Positions 37,298 to 45,901 of a DNA stretch of 64,000 nucleotides are shown here, piece by piece. The stretch comes from Cryomorpha sp963741985 (GTDB lineage Bacteria > Bacteroidota > Bacteroidia > Flavobacteriales_D > Cryomorphaceae). How positions within the stretch are numbered: the first letter of the stretch is position 1; the number at the start of each line of letters is the position of its first letter. Where the stretch lies: contig CAVUKD010000002.1 in the NCBI GenBank assembly GCA_963741985.1, forward strand, positions 1,612,001 through 1,676,000, given 5' to 3'. A program made the translations under genes and the position numbers. A model generated the notes under the pieces. It was not told the origin of the DNA and did no database searches. It saw nothing but the letters and a program-made list of their open reading frames with translations.

Positions 37298-37678
37298 TTA
37301 CACTTCCCGCAACCACTTAATCGCCTCTTCCTTCGTCTTGAAAAGCTTGGTAGGTCGGCTCGGCTGATTGTATCGCACAAAAAAGTTGGACGACATCTGG
37401 TGCGAATAATGAATGGTAACGATAGCGTCTGCCACGATTTGATTGGTAATTTCTTTCGAAGAGACTAATTCTCGCGCTTCGGGGCTCAACGTGGCTCTGT
37501 CGCCGGCTGTAACCATAAGTTTTGTTGCCGTCGGCATATCTTTGTGAATATGGTCGAAGATTTTATGAATATCAACAACCTCAAGCGTTTTGCCCGGGTT
37601 GATGAACAATTCTACAATGCCGTATTCATCCAATAACAGGACACAATTTCCTAAATCTATTTCGTTTGTATCAGCCAT
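37298..37678 (-). CDS. Small SpoIIAA/STAS-like protein (DUF7793-like)
   Basis: A 126-residue cytosolic protein with no signal peptide. The alternating pattern ('NCVLLLDEYGIVELFINPG', 'TKLMVTAGDRATLSPEAREL') and the final 'KEEAIKWLREV' match small Bacteroidota proteins related to STAS/SpoIIAA folds. Family assignment is moderate and no function is known. It is the last gene of a three-gene minus-strand unit (kdsB, HU-SPOR protein, this gene), only 4 bp after the HU-SPOR gene, so the pairing is probably meaningful. Confidence 0.65.
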   Translation of the reverse strand: MADTNEIDLGNCVLLLDEYGIVELFINPGKTLEVVDIHKIFDHIHKDMPTATKLMVTAGDRATLSPEARELVSSKEITNQIVADAIVTIHYSHQMSSNFFVRYNQPSRPTKLFKTKEEAIKWLREV

Positions 37679-37682
37679 AGTT

Positions 37683-38813
37683 TTAAGATTGTGGCTTCTT
37701 TAAAAGCCAGGCATTTGGAAATGTTCCGTCATTGCGCATTGCCTGAAGACTTTCAAGTGCGGTGCTGTAATCACTAAAGCTCTCAAGTTCCACGCGGTGG
37801 AGGTTTTTATGAAAATCGAGTATCGAAGCCGGATAGCCTTTTGATTGTAACCTTGTCACATATTTATTTGCATTCGCTTCGTCACCGAAACAGCCGGCGA
37901 TAATATGATACAATTTTGTGTTTGTAACGGCTGCATCAGCTTTATCAGCAATAATTTTTTTACTTACAGCCACATTCGCAACAACTTCTTCTTTCGGTGT
38001 ATTGCCTTTGTCGAGGTTTACCCAAATACCGTTGCTGTCCACTTCATTTTTCTCGAAAGAGAATGGAAAAATCGCGGTATTCTCAGGAAAGCTCTCTTCT
38101 TTTTTATCGTCTTTTATGGCCATATCGGCATCTTTTGTTGTTCTTTCTGTATACGTGGGTTTTTCAAAAGACTTTGTTTTGAAAGGAACAAGTTCTGCCA
38201 AAGTCAATTCTGCGGGGCTCTTAAAATTTGTGGTCAAACCCATATAAATACTCATGGCCACAAAAGGCAAAAGGGTCGCCGCCGCTACCCAATAGATGCT
38301 TCTACTTTTCTTAAAAGGTTGATTTTCATTAAATGTTGCTTCTACGACTTTAGCTTCGTCAACTGCTTTTATCTCAATAGGTTTCGACTCATTTTTTACC
38401 ACTGGTGGTAGCGAAAAGGATTCAAAACCAAAAGAAGCTTTCAAATAATTTTGCCCCGCAGCAGGTTCAAAACGCAGCTTTTTATGCCCATCGATATACA
38501 AAACACCGATTTTTTTAAAGTTGACTTTTTCGCCTCCATTTAATTTAGACCAGTATTCTTCTGCCAGGTTTTTCAGGGTGGCACCGGCTTCTTCAAAACT
38601 GATTTTAGATCCGGTAGCAATAGCCCTTTCTAGCAGCCCATCACTCTGTGTCAGGTTTTTGTTGAATAGAATATCCTTACCGGGAGGATTTCCAATTCCG
38701 GACTCCTGCCCAATGGAAGCCGGACGATAATTGGTTACAAAACCGCCGAGTTGCGGTACGATTACGCAGTCGTAATCGTATAATAATTCACGTATGTATT
38801 TTTCAATTTCCAA
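37683..38813 (-). CDS. HU-CCDC81 and SPOR domain membrane protein
   Basis: A 376-residue protein. Residues ~1-125 hold a CCDC81-like HU domain pair ('ELLYDYDCVIVPQLGGFVTN', 'KISFEEAGATL', 'VNFKKIGVLYIDG'). A transmembrane helix lies at about 173-192, followed by a low-complexity periplasmic linker and a C-terminal SPOR domain ('YHIIAGCFGDEANANKYVTR', 'VELESFSDYSTALESLQAM'). SPOR domains bind denuded peptidoglycan at division sites; the HU-like part would be cytosolic. The function of this Bacteroidota architecture is not settled, but a link between chromosome or cytoplasm and cell wall is suggested. It sits 48 bp after kdsB. Confidence 0.88.
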   Translation of the reverse strand: MEIEKYIRELLYDYDCVIVPQLGGFVTNYRPASIGQESGIGNPPGKDILFNKNLTQSDGLLERAIATGSKISFEEAGATLKNLAEEYWSKLNGGEKVNFKKIGVLYIDGHKKLRFEPAAGQNYLKASFGFESFSLPPVVKNESKPIEIKAVDEAKVVEATFNENQPFKKSRSIYWVAAATLLPFVAMSIYMGLTTNFKSPAELTLAELVPFKTKSFEKPTYTERTTKDADMAIKDDKKEESFPENTAIFPFSFEKNEVDSNGIWVNLDKGNTPKEEVVANVAVSKKIIADKADAAVTNTKLYHIIAGCFGDEANANKYVTRLQSKGYPASILDFHKNLHRVELESFSDYSTALESLQAMRNDGTFPNAWLLKKPQS

Positions 38814-38861
38814 AATCTCTTTGCTATCAGCGTTCGAAATTACACATTACCCAAAGACTGG

Positions 38862-39611
38862 TCAAAGAAAATACTTCTTTTCGATGTTTTTTAAATCTTC
38901 GGGAGTATCCACTGCATCGCTCCGTTCATTTGTCGTTGCCGTATAAATATCGTATCCGTTTTCCAGCCAGCGAAGCTGTTCGAGATTTTCGCTCAACTCC
39001 AATCCGCTGGGAGTCAATTCGCCCAGTTCGATAAGCGTATCACCTTGATATCCATAAATGCCCAGATGGATCGTGTAGAGCTTCCCAATATCAGTGGGAA
39101 TTTGCTTCGGATCTTTGGCGTAGGGAATAGGCAGACGCGAAAAATAAAGCACCTTGCCCTGTCGATCGGTGGTCACTTTTACGCGGTTCGGATTCTGCAC
39201 CTCTTCCATACTCACCGCCGGACTTACCAACGTGGCTATTTTTACCGGATGGCCATGCAGCAATTTCAAAAGCACATTGATTTGTTTCGGATCCACAAAC
39301 GGCTCGTCGCCCTGAATATTTATCACATATTCAGCCTCGATTTCTGCCACTTCAAGAGCGGCGCGACACCGGTCTGTTCCGGTGGCAAGTTCTGTTGAAG
39401 TCATTACCACATTTCCGCCAAAATCTTTTACGCATTTCTCAATCCGTGCATCATCAGTGGCGACGATAATCCTATCTAATTTCGATTTTTCCGCCTGACG
39501 ATAGACCCGCTCAATCATGGGGATACCATCTATTTTTGCAAGGGGCTTTCCGGGAAATCGGGTTGAGGAATACCGCGCCGGAATAATGCCTAATTTTTCA
39601 ACATTTTCCAT
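38862..39611 (-). CDS. kdsB: 3-deoxy-manno-octulosonate cytidylyltransferase (CMP-Kdo synthetase)
   Basis: A 249-residue cytosolic enzyme from ATG 39611; a TTG four codons earlier is less likely. The nucleotide-binding start 'GIIPARYSSTRFPGKPLA', the 'ATDDARIEKCVKDFGG' strand and 'YVINIQGDEPFVDPKQINV' are diagnostic. It activates Kdo as CMP-Kdo for lipopolysaccharide inner core synthesis. It is the first gene of a minus-strand unit with the HU-SPOR protein, and is divergent from dprA with 66 bp between them. Confidence 0.95.
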   Translation of the reverse strand: MENVEKLGIIPARYSSTRFPGKPLAKIDGIPMIERVYRQAEKSKLDRIIVATDDARIEKCVKDFGGNVVMTSTELATGTDRCRAALEVAEIEAEYVINIQGDEPFVDPKQINVLLKLLHGHPVKIATLVSPAVSMEEVQNPNRVKVTTDRQGKVLYFSRLPIPYAKDPKQIPTDIGKLYTIHLGIYGYQGDTLIELGELTPSGLELSENLEQLRWLENGYDIYTATTNERSDAVDTPEDLKNIEKKYFL

Positions 39612-39677
39612 AATAAAGTTCAAGTTTAACTATTTTCGGGCTTTACGAACTGCCAAAAGACAGAAATTTTTAACCAA

Positions 39678-40793
39678 ATGACGCGGATACCTTCAGATCG
39701 GCAAGAGATATTTTACCAACTTGCACTTTGTCAGGTAGAAAATCTCGGCGTCATTTCTGTAAAGCGTTTGATCCGCCATTTCGGTTCTGCCCGCGAAGTT
39801 TTCAATCTCAGTTCCCGCGAGCTTATGCAAGTGCCCGGAATGAATGTAATTCGCGCCATGGCCATCGCCAATTTTCATGATTTCGCTGATGTCGAGAAAA
39901 ACATCGAATTTTCCGAAAAAGAAGGACACGAAATTATCTCTTTTCTAGATCCCACCTACCCAAATCGTCTGACTCATTGTGAGGACAGCCCGGTGGTGCT
40001 TTTCAAAAAGGGCAACGCCGACCTTTCGGCAAAAAGAATGGTAAGCGTGGTAGGTACGCGGAAGATATCGCCTTATGGCAAAGACATAACCCGGGAGCTG
40101 ATCGAAAGCATGGTTCCTTATAATATTACGGTCGTGAGCGGATTGGCTTATGGAGTGGATATAGAAGCCCATAAGGCGTGTATAGAATTGAGTTTGCCAA
40201 CGATTGGTGTGCTTGGCCACGGGCTGGATGCGCTCTATCCCAATTCGCATATTCGCCATGCTAAAAAGATGATAGAAAACGGAGCTCTGCTCACGGAATT
40301 TGGAATAAAGACACGACCGGATCGCGAAAATTTCCCGATGCGTAACCGAATTGTGGCCGGAATGACCGATGCCACAATTGTTGTTGAGTCGGGTGCCTCA
40401 GGTGGCTCCATTATAACAGCCAATCTCGCCAATGGCTATAACCGTGATGTGTTTGCCATTCCCGGTCGTATTCACGATTCCGCTTCTGAAGGCTGCAACC
40501 GATTGATTAAATCCAACAAAGCAGCACTGCTCGAATCAGCCAAAGACCTGGAATACATCATGGGATGGACCAAGAAAGAAGGAGCCAAAGCAGTTCAGAC
40601 AAAAATCTTTGTGGATCTCTCTCCCGATGAAGAAAAAGTGCTCAAGGCCATTCGCGAAAGCGGCAAAATCCAAATCGATGCATTGAGCCTTGGCGTGGGA
40701 ATACCTATGAGCATGGTGATGGTGCATCTTCTCAATTTGGAGCTCAACGGTCTCGTTCGCTCCCATCCTGGAAAAATTTATGAATTCATTTAA
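39678..40793 (+). CDS. dprA: DNA-processing protein DprA
   Basis: A 371-residue cytosolic protein. An N-terminal helix-hairpin-helix-like region ('VISVKRLIRHFGSAREVF', 'LMQVPGMN') precedes the Rossmann-like Smf/DprA core ('VVGTRKISPYGKDITRELI', 'VVSGLAYGVDIEAHKAC', 'ESGASGGSIITANLA', 'GRIHDSASEGCNRLI'). A C-terminal winged helix of DML1 type ('GKIQIDALSLGVGIPMSMVM') completes it. DprA loads RecA on incoming single-stranded DNA during transformation. No other competence gene is in the window. A decayed copy of its last 28 codons lies 280 bp downstream. Confidence 0.94.
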   Translation: MTRIPSDRQEIFYQLALCQVENLGVISVKRLIRHFGSAREVFNLSSRELMQVPGMNVIRAMAIANFHDFADVEKNIEFSEKEGHEIISFLDPTYPNRLTHCEDSPVVLFKKGNADLSAKRMVSVVGTRKISPYGKDITRELIESMVPYNITVVSGLAYGVDIEAHKACIELSLPTIGVLGHGLDALYPNSHIRHAKKMIENGALLTEFGIKTRPDRENFPMRNRIVAGMTDATIVVESGASGGSIITANLANGYNRDVFAIPGRIHDSASEGCNRLIKSNKAALLESAKDLEYIMGWTKKEGAKAVQTKIFVDLSPDEEKVLKAIRESGKIQIDALSLGVGIPMSMVMVHLLNLELNGLVRSHPGKIYEFI

Positions 40794-41076
40794 CCGGCAA
40801 GTTCGTCGATAGAATGTCGACTAATCGCGAACCCCTGTGCTCCGCAACATTTGCAATACGGCGGAATTTCCTGGCGAATTCTCGAAAGTCTTACTTATTG
40901 CAATTCGCTGCTCATATCTATATGCGCTACTGTGCTGGGATGCGCTACTTTCCTAATTGTGAGTTTCGTCATTTTAAAACTCATTTTATTCGTTGACTAT
41001 AATTCTAAGTGCGACCGCAGCATTATAAATGCACTTAGCCTAAGGTGCACGTACAGTGGAGTATAGGGAAATTTCG

Positions 41077-41163
41077 ATGAGTAGGATCATGATGCACCTC
41101 CTCAACTTCGAGCTCAACAGTCTCGTGCCTTCCCTTCCGGGAAAGGTTTACGAATTGTGTTGA
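41077..41163 (+). pseudogene. Remnant of a dprA 3' end
   Basis: Twenty-eight codons plus stop (MSRIMMHLLNFELNSLV, ending GKVYELC) align without gaps to the last 28 codons of dprA (MSMVMVHLLNLELNGLV, ending GKIYEFI). Weaker similarity continues upstream at about 41024-41046 (AAATGCACTTAGCC against AAATCGATGCATTGAGCC). The rest of 40794-41277 shows no gene. Confidence 0.75.
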
Positions 41164-41277
41164 TATACTTAGTGTATTTTTCACACTAAGATGTGGTTGG
41201 CTAAAAGGTTCGATAACAGTGATAAAAAGCACTGAAATACCTTTTGAGAATAAAAATATTGCACTCTTTATTTTTCC

Positions 41278-41285
41278 TACATTTG
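41278..41285 (+). promoter_or_regulatory. -7 box of gdhA
   Basis: TACATTTG fits TAnnTTTG, with TTG at 41259-41261 as a possible -33 element, 16 bp upstream. The start codon follows 26 bp later. Confidence 0.55.
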
Positions 41286-41311
41286 CCGAAAATATTTCTA
41301 AAAAATCTCAC

Positions 41312-42679
41312 ATGGAGGATAACAAATTTCAGCCTCAGGTTGATGCCTTTATGGCAAAAGTAAAAGCAAAAAATGCTCATGAATCCGAATTTCTGCAAGC
41401 CGTAGAAGAGGTTATTGAGACGATAATCCCATTTATCGAAGACAATCCAAAATACAAAAAGCCGGGTCTGCTTGATCAGATCGTCGAGCCGGAGCGCACC
41501 ATCATGTTTCGTGTGCCGTGGTTGGATGACAAGGGCGAAATGAGAATTAACCGCGGATACCGAATCCAATTTAATTCAGCTATCGGCCCGTACAAAGGGG
41601 GGCTTCGTTTTCACCCTTCCGTGAATTTGAGTATCCTTAAATTCCTCGGTTTCGAACAGGTTTTTAAAAACAGCCTTACTACCTTACCTATGGGCGGTGG
41701 TAAAGGTGGTGCTGATTTTGATCCTAAAGGAAAATCAGACGCTGAAGTAATGCGTTTTTGTCAAAGCTTCATGACGGAATTGCAACGTCACATCGGTTCG
41801 AATACAGACGTTCCTGCCGGTGATATCGGTGTAGGTGGCCGCGAAATCGGATATATGTTTGGTCAGTACAAGCGTATTCGCAACGAGTTTACAGGCGTCC
41901 TTACCGGAAAAGGCCGAAATTGGGGTGGCTCGCTCATACGTCCTGAAGCAACAGGATATGGTGCTGCTTACTTCGCTGCAGAAATGCTCAAAATGAATAA
42001 TAACGATTCCTTCAAAGGGAAAACGGTTGCGATAAGCGGTTCGGGAAATGTGGCGCAGTATGCGTGTCAAAAAGTAACTGAACTCGGTGGTAAAGTGGTG
42101 ACCATGAGCGATTCTGGTGGATATATTTACGCAGCCAATGGAATCACAGAATCGATTCTTGCCAAAGTAATGGAAGTGAAGAACGAGCGACGCGCGCGTA
42201 TTTCTGAAGTAGCTGATGAAGTGGATGGGGTGGAATACGTAGATGGCGAGCGCTCATGGCATGTAGATTGCAAAATCGATATCGCTATGCCTTGCGCTAC
42301 GCAAAATGAAGTGGAAAAAGCAGATGCGCAAAAGCTGATTGACAAGGGTGTGAAACTCGTGGCCGAAGGTGCCAATATGCCTTGTACGCCTGATGCCGTT
42401 CATCTTTTCTTTGGAAGCGGCGTAGCTTTCGCTCCCGGAAAAGCGAGCAATGCCGGTGGGGTGGCCACCTCGGGTCTCGAAATGAGCCAAAACTCACTTC
42501 GCATGTCCTGGTCTTCAGAAGAAGTAGATCAAAGACTTCATGAGATAATGAAAAACATACATGAGGCCTGCGTAATACATGGTAGAGAAAAAGATGGCAG
42601 AATCAATTATGTGCGTGGAGCCAATATTGCCGGCTTTGTGAAAGTAGCTGATGCCATGCTCGATCAGGGTGCTGTTTAA
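41312..42679 (+). CDS. gdhA: NADP-type glutamate dehydrogenase
   Basis: A 455-residue enzyme from ATG 41312; the frame extends 31 codons upstream across the promoter and that part is not coding. The catalytic region 'GPYKGGLRFHPSVNLSILKF', 'MGGGKGGADFDPKGKSD' and the nucleotide-binding 'VAISGSGNVAQYACQKV' are intact. Length and sequence fit the hexameric bacterial class that aminates 2-oxoglutarate with ammonium and NADPH to give glutamate. It is a single gene with its own promoter and a strong terminator. Confidence 0.94.
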   Translation: MEDNKFQPQVDAFMAKVKAKNAHESEFLQAVEEVIETIIPFIEDNPKYKKPGLLDQIVEPERTIMFRVPWLDDKGEMRINRGYRIQFNSAIGPYKGGLRFHPSVNLSILKFLGFEQVFKNSLTTLPMGGGKGGADFDPKGKSDAEVMRFCQSFMTELQRHIGSNTDVPAGDIGVGGREIGYMFGQYKRIRNEFTGVLTGKGRNWGGSLIRPEATGYGAAYFAAEMLKMNNNDSFKGKTVAISGSGNVAQYACQKVTELGGKVVTMSDSGGYIYAANGITESILAKVMEVKNERRARISEVADEVDGVEYVDGERSWHVDCKIDIAMPCATQNEVEKADAQKLIDKGVKLVAEGANMPCTPDAVHLFFGSGVAFAPGKASNAGGVATSGLEMSQNSLRMSWSSEEVDQRLHEIMKNIHEACVIHGREKDGRINYVRGANIAGFVKVADAMLDQGAV

Positions 42680-42712
42680 TACCGAATTCAACCACATAAT
42701 TTATGTAATGGA

Positions 42713-42745
42713 AAAGTCCCGGTTTTTGAATCGGGACTTTTTTTT
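42713..42745 (+). terminator. Rho-independent terminator of gdhA
   Basis: AAAGTCCCG (42713-42721) pairs perfectly with CGGGACTTT (42732-42740), followed by a T run to 42745. Confidence 0.9.
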
Positions 42746-42814
42746 GTGCATATTTGTCCAAACTTTTCCGAATAGAACTTGTCGTAAAGGGATTAGTCGC
42801 GAAAAAAATAAGTA

Positions 42815-42828
42815 GGACAAAAAAGTCC
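42815..42828. promoter_or_regulatory. Palindromic operator candidate GGAC-A6-GTCC
   Basis: GGAC and GTCC are separated by six A, 18 bp upstream of the -7 box of the Rrf2-family gene, where a bound dimer would block RNA polymerase at the -33 position. Autoregulation by the Rrf2 protein is the natural reading. Confidence 0.5.
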
Positions 42829-42846
42829 GATATAGAATTATTTAGT

Positions 42847-42854
42847 TACTTTTG
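42847..42854 (+). promoter_or_regulatory. -7 box of the Rrf2-led cluster
   Basis: TACTTTTG is an exact TAnnTTTG, 16 bp before the ATG of the Rrf2-family gene. This short distance also argues for the start at 42871. Confidence 0.6.
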
Positions 42855-42870
42855 TTTTCGATTAAGCGGT

Positions 42871-43308
42871 ATGATATTTTCAAAAGCATGTGAATACGGT
42901 ATTAAGGCGACGCTGCATATTGCAGTGCAATCGCTTGATGACCGTAGGGTGAGCCTGAAGGATATTGCCCGCGAGGTAGATTCGCCCGTGGCCTTTACCG
43001 CCAAAATTTTGCAGAAGCTGGTTCGCGATGGTATTTTGGATTCAGTAAAAGGACCCACAGGTGGTTTTGAAATTCCCAAAAAAAGAATGGATGAAATCCG
43101 ACTGATTGAAATCGTTTCTTCCATTGATGGCGACGAGATTTTTACGGGGTGCGGATTGGGATTGAAAGAATGCAATGCCGAATTTCCTTGCCCGGTGCAC
43201 GATCAGTTTAAGACGATACGAGATGGCTTGAGAGAGATGTTGAGCAATACCACCATTTTTGAATTAGCTACCGGCATTGAAGTTGGTACCAGCGTTTTGA
43301 AAAGATAA
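42871..43308 (+). CDS. Rrf2-family regulator with Fe-S cysteines (NsrR-like)
   Basis: A 145-residue regulator from ATG 42871; the frame runs 39 codons further upstream through the promoter. The winged helix is clear ('SLKDIAREVDSPVAFTAKIL', 'SVKGPTGGFEIPKKRM'). Three Cys at 94, 101 and 107 (C-x6-C-x5-C) match the cluster ligands of NsrR and IscR. Genes downstream encode a truncated haemoglobin, RIC and haemerythrin, so NO sensing through a [4Fe-4S] or [2Fe-2S] cluster is likely. IscR-like iron-sulfur control is the alternative. A palindrome at 42815-42828 is a candidate autoregulatory site. Confidence 0.85.
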   Translation: MIFSKACEYGIKATLHIAVQSLDDRRVSLKDIAREVDSPVAFTAKILQKLVRDGILDSVKGPTGGFEIPKKRMDEIRLIEIVSSIDGDEIFTGCGLGLKECNAEFPCPVHDQFKTIRDGLREMLSNTTIFELATGIEVGTSVLKR

Positions 43309-43356
43309 AAAAATTTAAACTAATAAAGGATAAAAAGGTCTTAAAATCTATATAAA

Positions 43357-43683
43357 ATGAATACACAAGCAAATAATCTAACACAAGCAACCATAGAAGG
43401 CAATTTTCTTATTCGATGGTTTCACAAACAAGAAATAGCTTTTGATGAAACCCGTTTTGGACATATGGTCATTTTTCTCACCCTTCAGAGTGTTATCGGA
43501 TCCATAGCCTGTATGTATAATCTTGAAAATCAAGGGAGCGATTTTCTTCTCATTGTTTCTGCATCTATGACCATGTGGTCCAATGCCATGTTTATTTCTC
43601 AGGCTAAAGCAAAATGGAGTCTGATTATATTTTACGCAAGTGTGCTCATCAACCTTGCCATCATTTTGATTTGCAATGTATAA
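43357..43683 (+). CDS. Small three-helix membrane protein of unrecognised family, copy A
   Basis: A 108-residue protein with three hydrophobic helices (about residues 34-51, 58-72 and 85-106). I recognise no described family. It has a close paralogue at 46077-46367. The shared marks are a head with WxxxQExAF, then FGxMVxFLTxQS, GxIACM, WSNAMFIxQAK and KWSLxxFYASVxIN. The conserved polar and aromatic residues in or near membrane helices look functional rather than random. It follows the Rrf2 gene by 48 bp and precedes the truncated haemoglobin by 32 bp on the same strand, so a role in NO or oxygen stress is inferred from context only. Confidence 0.75.
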   Translation: MNTQANNLTQATIEGNFLIRWFHKQEIAFDETRFGHMVIFLTLQSVIGSIACMYNLENQGSDFLLIVSASMTMWSNAMFISQAKAKWSLIIFYASVLINLAIILICNV

Positions 43684-43715
43684 GTATCCCTTTCGGTAAA
43701 AAGCAGGTTTTGACC

Positions 43716-44102
43716 ATGACGGAAATACAAAATCTTGAGGATGTAAAACGCCTCGTCGACGGTTTTTACGAAAAAGTACGTCTGGACCCTCAGCTGGCAC
43801 CCATATTCGATGATGCCATTCAAGAACGATGGCCAGAACATCTTGAGAAAATGTACCGCTTTTGGCAAACAGTTTTACTCGGTGATCATACCTATTACGG
43901 CAGCCCTTTTGCGCCTCACGCCAAACTCCCAATCCAACCCCGGCATTTTGAAAGATGGCTCAACTTGTTTAATCAAACCATCGATGAACATTTTGAAGGA
44001 AACAAAGCTGTAGAAGCAAAATGGCGCGCAGGACAAATGGCGCGCATGTTCCAAATGAAACTCGATCATTACCGCGAAAACCCTAAAAAATCGCTATTCT
44101 GA
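43716..44102 (+). CDS. Group III truncated haemoglobin
   Basis: A 128-residue globin from ATG 43716. The pattern 'RLVDGFYEKVRLDPQLAPIF' in the A-B helices, 'MYRFWQTVLLGDHTYYGSPF' in the distal region and 'QPRHFERWLNLFNQTID' with the proximal His are typical of group III truncated haemoglobins (TrHb3). These bind O2 and NO and are linked to nitrosative stress in several bacteria. Its stop overlaps the start of the next membrane protein gene (TGATG). It sits in the Rrf2-led cluster. Confidence 0.9.
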   Translation: MTEIQNLEDVKRLVDGFYEKVRLDPQLAPIFDDAIQERWPEHLEKMYRFWQTVLLGDHTYYGSPFAPHAKLPIQPRHFERWLNLFNQTIDEHFEGNKAVEAKWRAGQMARMFQMKLDHYRENPKKSLF

Positions 44103-44578
44103 TGGTAGCTGTAAAGTATCCCGTAGCCTTATTGTCTGCATTCCTATGGATCGGTTTTGTATGCGCTATCAGCTTTATGGAAGCGTGGTTGAAATTTCGC
44201 GCTCCCGGCATCACCCTTCCGCTAGGCCTCGGTATTGGCAGAATCGTATTCGCAGTGCTCAATAAAATAGAATGGGTTTTTGCCATTGCCATACTTGTAA
44301 ATATCCTCTTTGATAAAATGGAAATAGGGTTGGCAACAATTATTTTCTTGGCGATTCCGATTCTTATTCTCGTTGTGCAGACCTTTTGGATATTGCCTGC
44401 ACTTGATGAAAGAGCCGGAATATATTTGAGTGGAGAAGTACCACCTCCTTCAAGTCTCCATATCTATTTTGTAGGATTGGAGCTTATAAAGGTGGCATCC
44501 GTTCTCATTTTCGGACTGAGTATTTTTAAGAAAATCCCCGGATACCAATTAATATTTAATTTCCAATATAACACGTAG
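44102..44578 (+). CDS. Four-helix membrane protein of unknown function
   Basis: A 158-residue protein with four predicted helices (about 6-25, 55-72, 76-97 and 122-143). The phrases 'SFMEAWLKFRAP' after helix 1 and 'PALDERAGIYLSGE' between helices 3 and 4 look conserved. I cannot name a family with confidence; a relation to DUF4149-like membrane proteins is possible. The start overlaps the haemoglobin stop by one base, which indicates coupled translation and a shared process. It may be a membrane partner for the haem protein; this is inference. Confidence 0.7.
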   Translation: MVAVKYPVALLSAFLWIGFVCAISFMEAWLKFRAPGITLPLGLGIGRIVFAVLNKIEWVFAIAILVNILFDKMEIGLATIIFLAIPILILVVQTFWILPALDERAGIYLSGEVPPPSSLHIYFVGLELIKVASVLIFGLSIFKKIPGYQLIFNFQYNT

Positions 44579-44621
44579 TTAAATTCAATTTTTTCATAAC
44601 ATATTTTAAAATAGCGAAATT

Positions 44622-45347
44622 ATGAACCTCACAGAAGAAAAGAAAATCGCCGATTATGTGGCAGAAGACTACCGAACGGCTTCCATTTTCAAAAAGTACA
44701 ACATCGACTTTTGCTGCAACGGAAATCGCGGAGTCGAAGAAGCGACCGCAAAGTCAGGAATCAATCCTGCCAAGATTTACAAAGAGCTGGAAGAAGTAAA
44801 ATTGCAAACCAATAGCGGAACTACTGATTATCAGGCGTGGCCAATCGACTTGCTTGCGGACTATGTCGAAAAACGCCACCATAGATACGTGGAAGAAAAG
44901 ACGCCTATTATTTCAGCCTTCCTCGATAAGCTCTGCAAAGTACACGGATCAAGACATCCGGAGCTATTCGATATCACAGGCGAGTTCAAAACCTCCGCTG
45001 GCGATCTTGCTCAGCATATGAAAAAAGAAGAACTTATACTTTTTCCTTTCATCAAGAAAATGGTGAAAACCAAAATGAGTGGCGAAGATTTTACACCTCC
45101 TCATTTCGGAACGGTAGAAAATCCGGTTAGCATGATGATGGACGAGCATGATGTGGAAGGAAAACGCTTCCGTAAAATGGCTGAACTATCCAATGATTTT
45201 ACTCCGCCGGCCGATGGCTGTAATACCTACCGCGTAGCATTTGCCATGCTCGCTGAATTTGAAGAAGATTTACATCTCCACATTCATCTTGAGAATAATA
45301 TTCTTTTTCCAAAAGCGATCGAATTGGAACGGGAACTCAGGAATTGA
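44622..45347 (+). CDS. ric: Iron-sulfur cluster repair di-iron protein RIC (ScdA/YtfE)
   Basis: A 241-residue cytosolic protein. The N-terminal ScdA domain carries the Cys pair in 'YNIDFCCNGNRGVEEA'. The haemerythrin-like domain then shows the di-iron ligands in 'RHHRYVEEKTP', 'QHMKKEELILFPFI', 'MMDEHDVEGKRF' and 'LHIHLENNILFPKA'. RIC proteins restore iron-sulfur clusters damaged by NO or peroxide. The gene is the fifth in the Rrf2-led cluster and is followed by a terminator, which probably ends the main transcript. Confidence 0.93.
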   Translation: MNLTEEKKIADYVAEDYRTASIFKKYNIDFCCNGNRGVEEATAKSGINPAKIYKELEEVKLQTNSGTTDYQAWPIDLLADYVEKRHHRYVEEKTPIISAFLDKLCKVHGSRHPELFDITGEFKTSAGDLAQHMKKEELILFPFIKKMVKTKMSGEDFTPPHFGTVENPVSMMMDEHDVEGKRFRKMAELSNDFTPPADGCNTYRVAFAMLAEFEEDLHLHIHLENNILFPKAIELERELRN

Positions 45348-45358
45348 ATGGGTGATTT

Positions 45359-45391
45359 CAGGAGAGCACGATAGGGGCTCTCCTGTCTTTT
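45359..45391 (+). terminator. Rho-independent terminator after ric
   Basis: CAGGAGAG (45359-45366) pairs with CTCTCCTG (45378-45385), followed by TCTTTT. Confidence 0.85.
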
Positions 45392-45442
45392 AAATAAGGC
45401 CCTTTCCATTTTATTAACGAAATATTCATTCAACCTCATTCT

Positions 45443-45901
45443 ATGAAAAGGCATTCCGCATTGAAACCACTTAGCCGTGAGCACCATCACGGCTTATTGC
45501 TTAGTTGGAAAATCAGACGTGGCTTTACCAGAGGAGTGGCGCCTGAGCGAATGAAAAAATATGCCGATTGGTTCTTCAAAACACATCTCATATCTCATTT
45601 TAAAATGGAAGAGAAATATCTTTTTCCGCTTTTGGGAATGGGCCACGAAGGTGTGAAAAAAGCAATAGCGGACCATAGGAGAATCGAACGCTTATTCGAA
45701 GATAATTCAAATGTGGAAAGATCGCTATCGCTGATCGAAGAGACCCTTGAAAAACATATCCGATTTGAAGAACGCATCCTCTTCAATGAAATCCAGGAAA
45801 AAGCTACTTCCGCGGAATTTGATCTCATAGAAAAACGGATTCACGAGACGACATTTGTTGATGATCTTAGTGATGCATTCTGGAATGAGGAAACCAAGTA
45901 G
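45443..45901 (+). CDS. Haemerythrin-domain protein
   Basis: A 152-residue cytosolic four-helix protein. Ligand-type motifs are visible in 'LSREHHHGLLLSWK', 'HFKMEEKYLFPLLG', 'DHRRIERLF' and 'HIRFEERILFNEIQ', enough for a di-iron centre. It may bind O2 or NO, or store iron. It follows ric after a terminator and so probably has its own promoter, but its place between ric and the second small membrane protein keeps it in the same functional group. Confidence 0.88.
   Translation: MKRHSALKPLSREHHHGLLLSWKIRRGFTRGVAPERMKKYADWFFKTHLISHFKMEEKYLFPLLGMGHEGVKKAIADHRRIERLFEDNSNVERSLSLIEETLEKHIRFEERILFNEIQEKATSAEFDLIEKRIHETTFVDDLSDAFWNEETK

Noticed and set aside
42754..42870. N-terminal extension of the Rrf2 regulator
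   Set aside because: It runs through the -7 box and the palindrome, and the family start MIFSKACEYG is at 42871.
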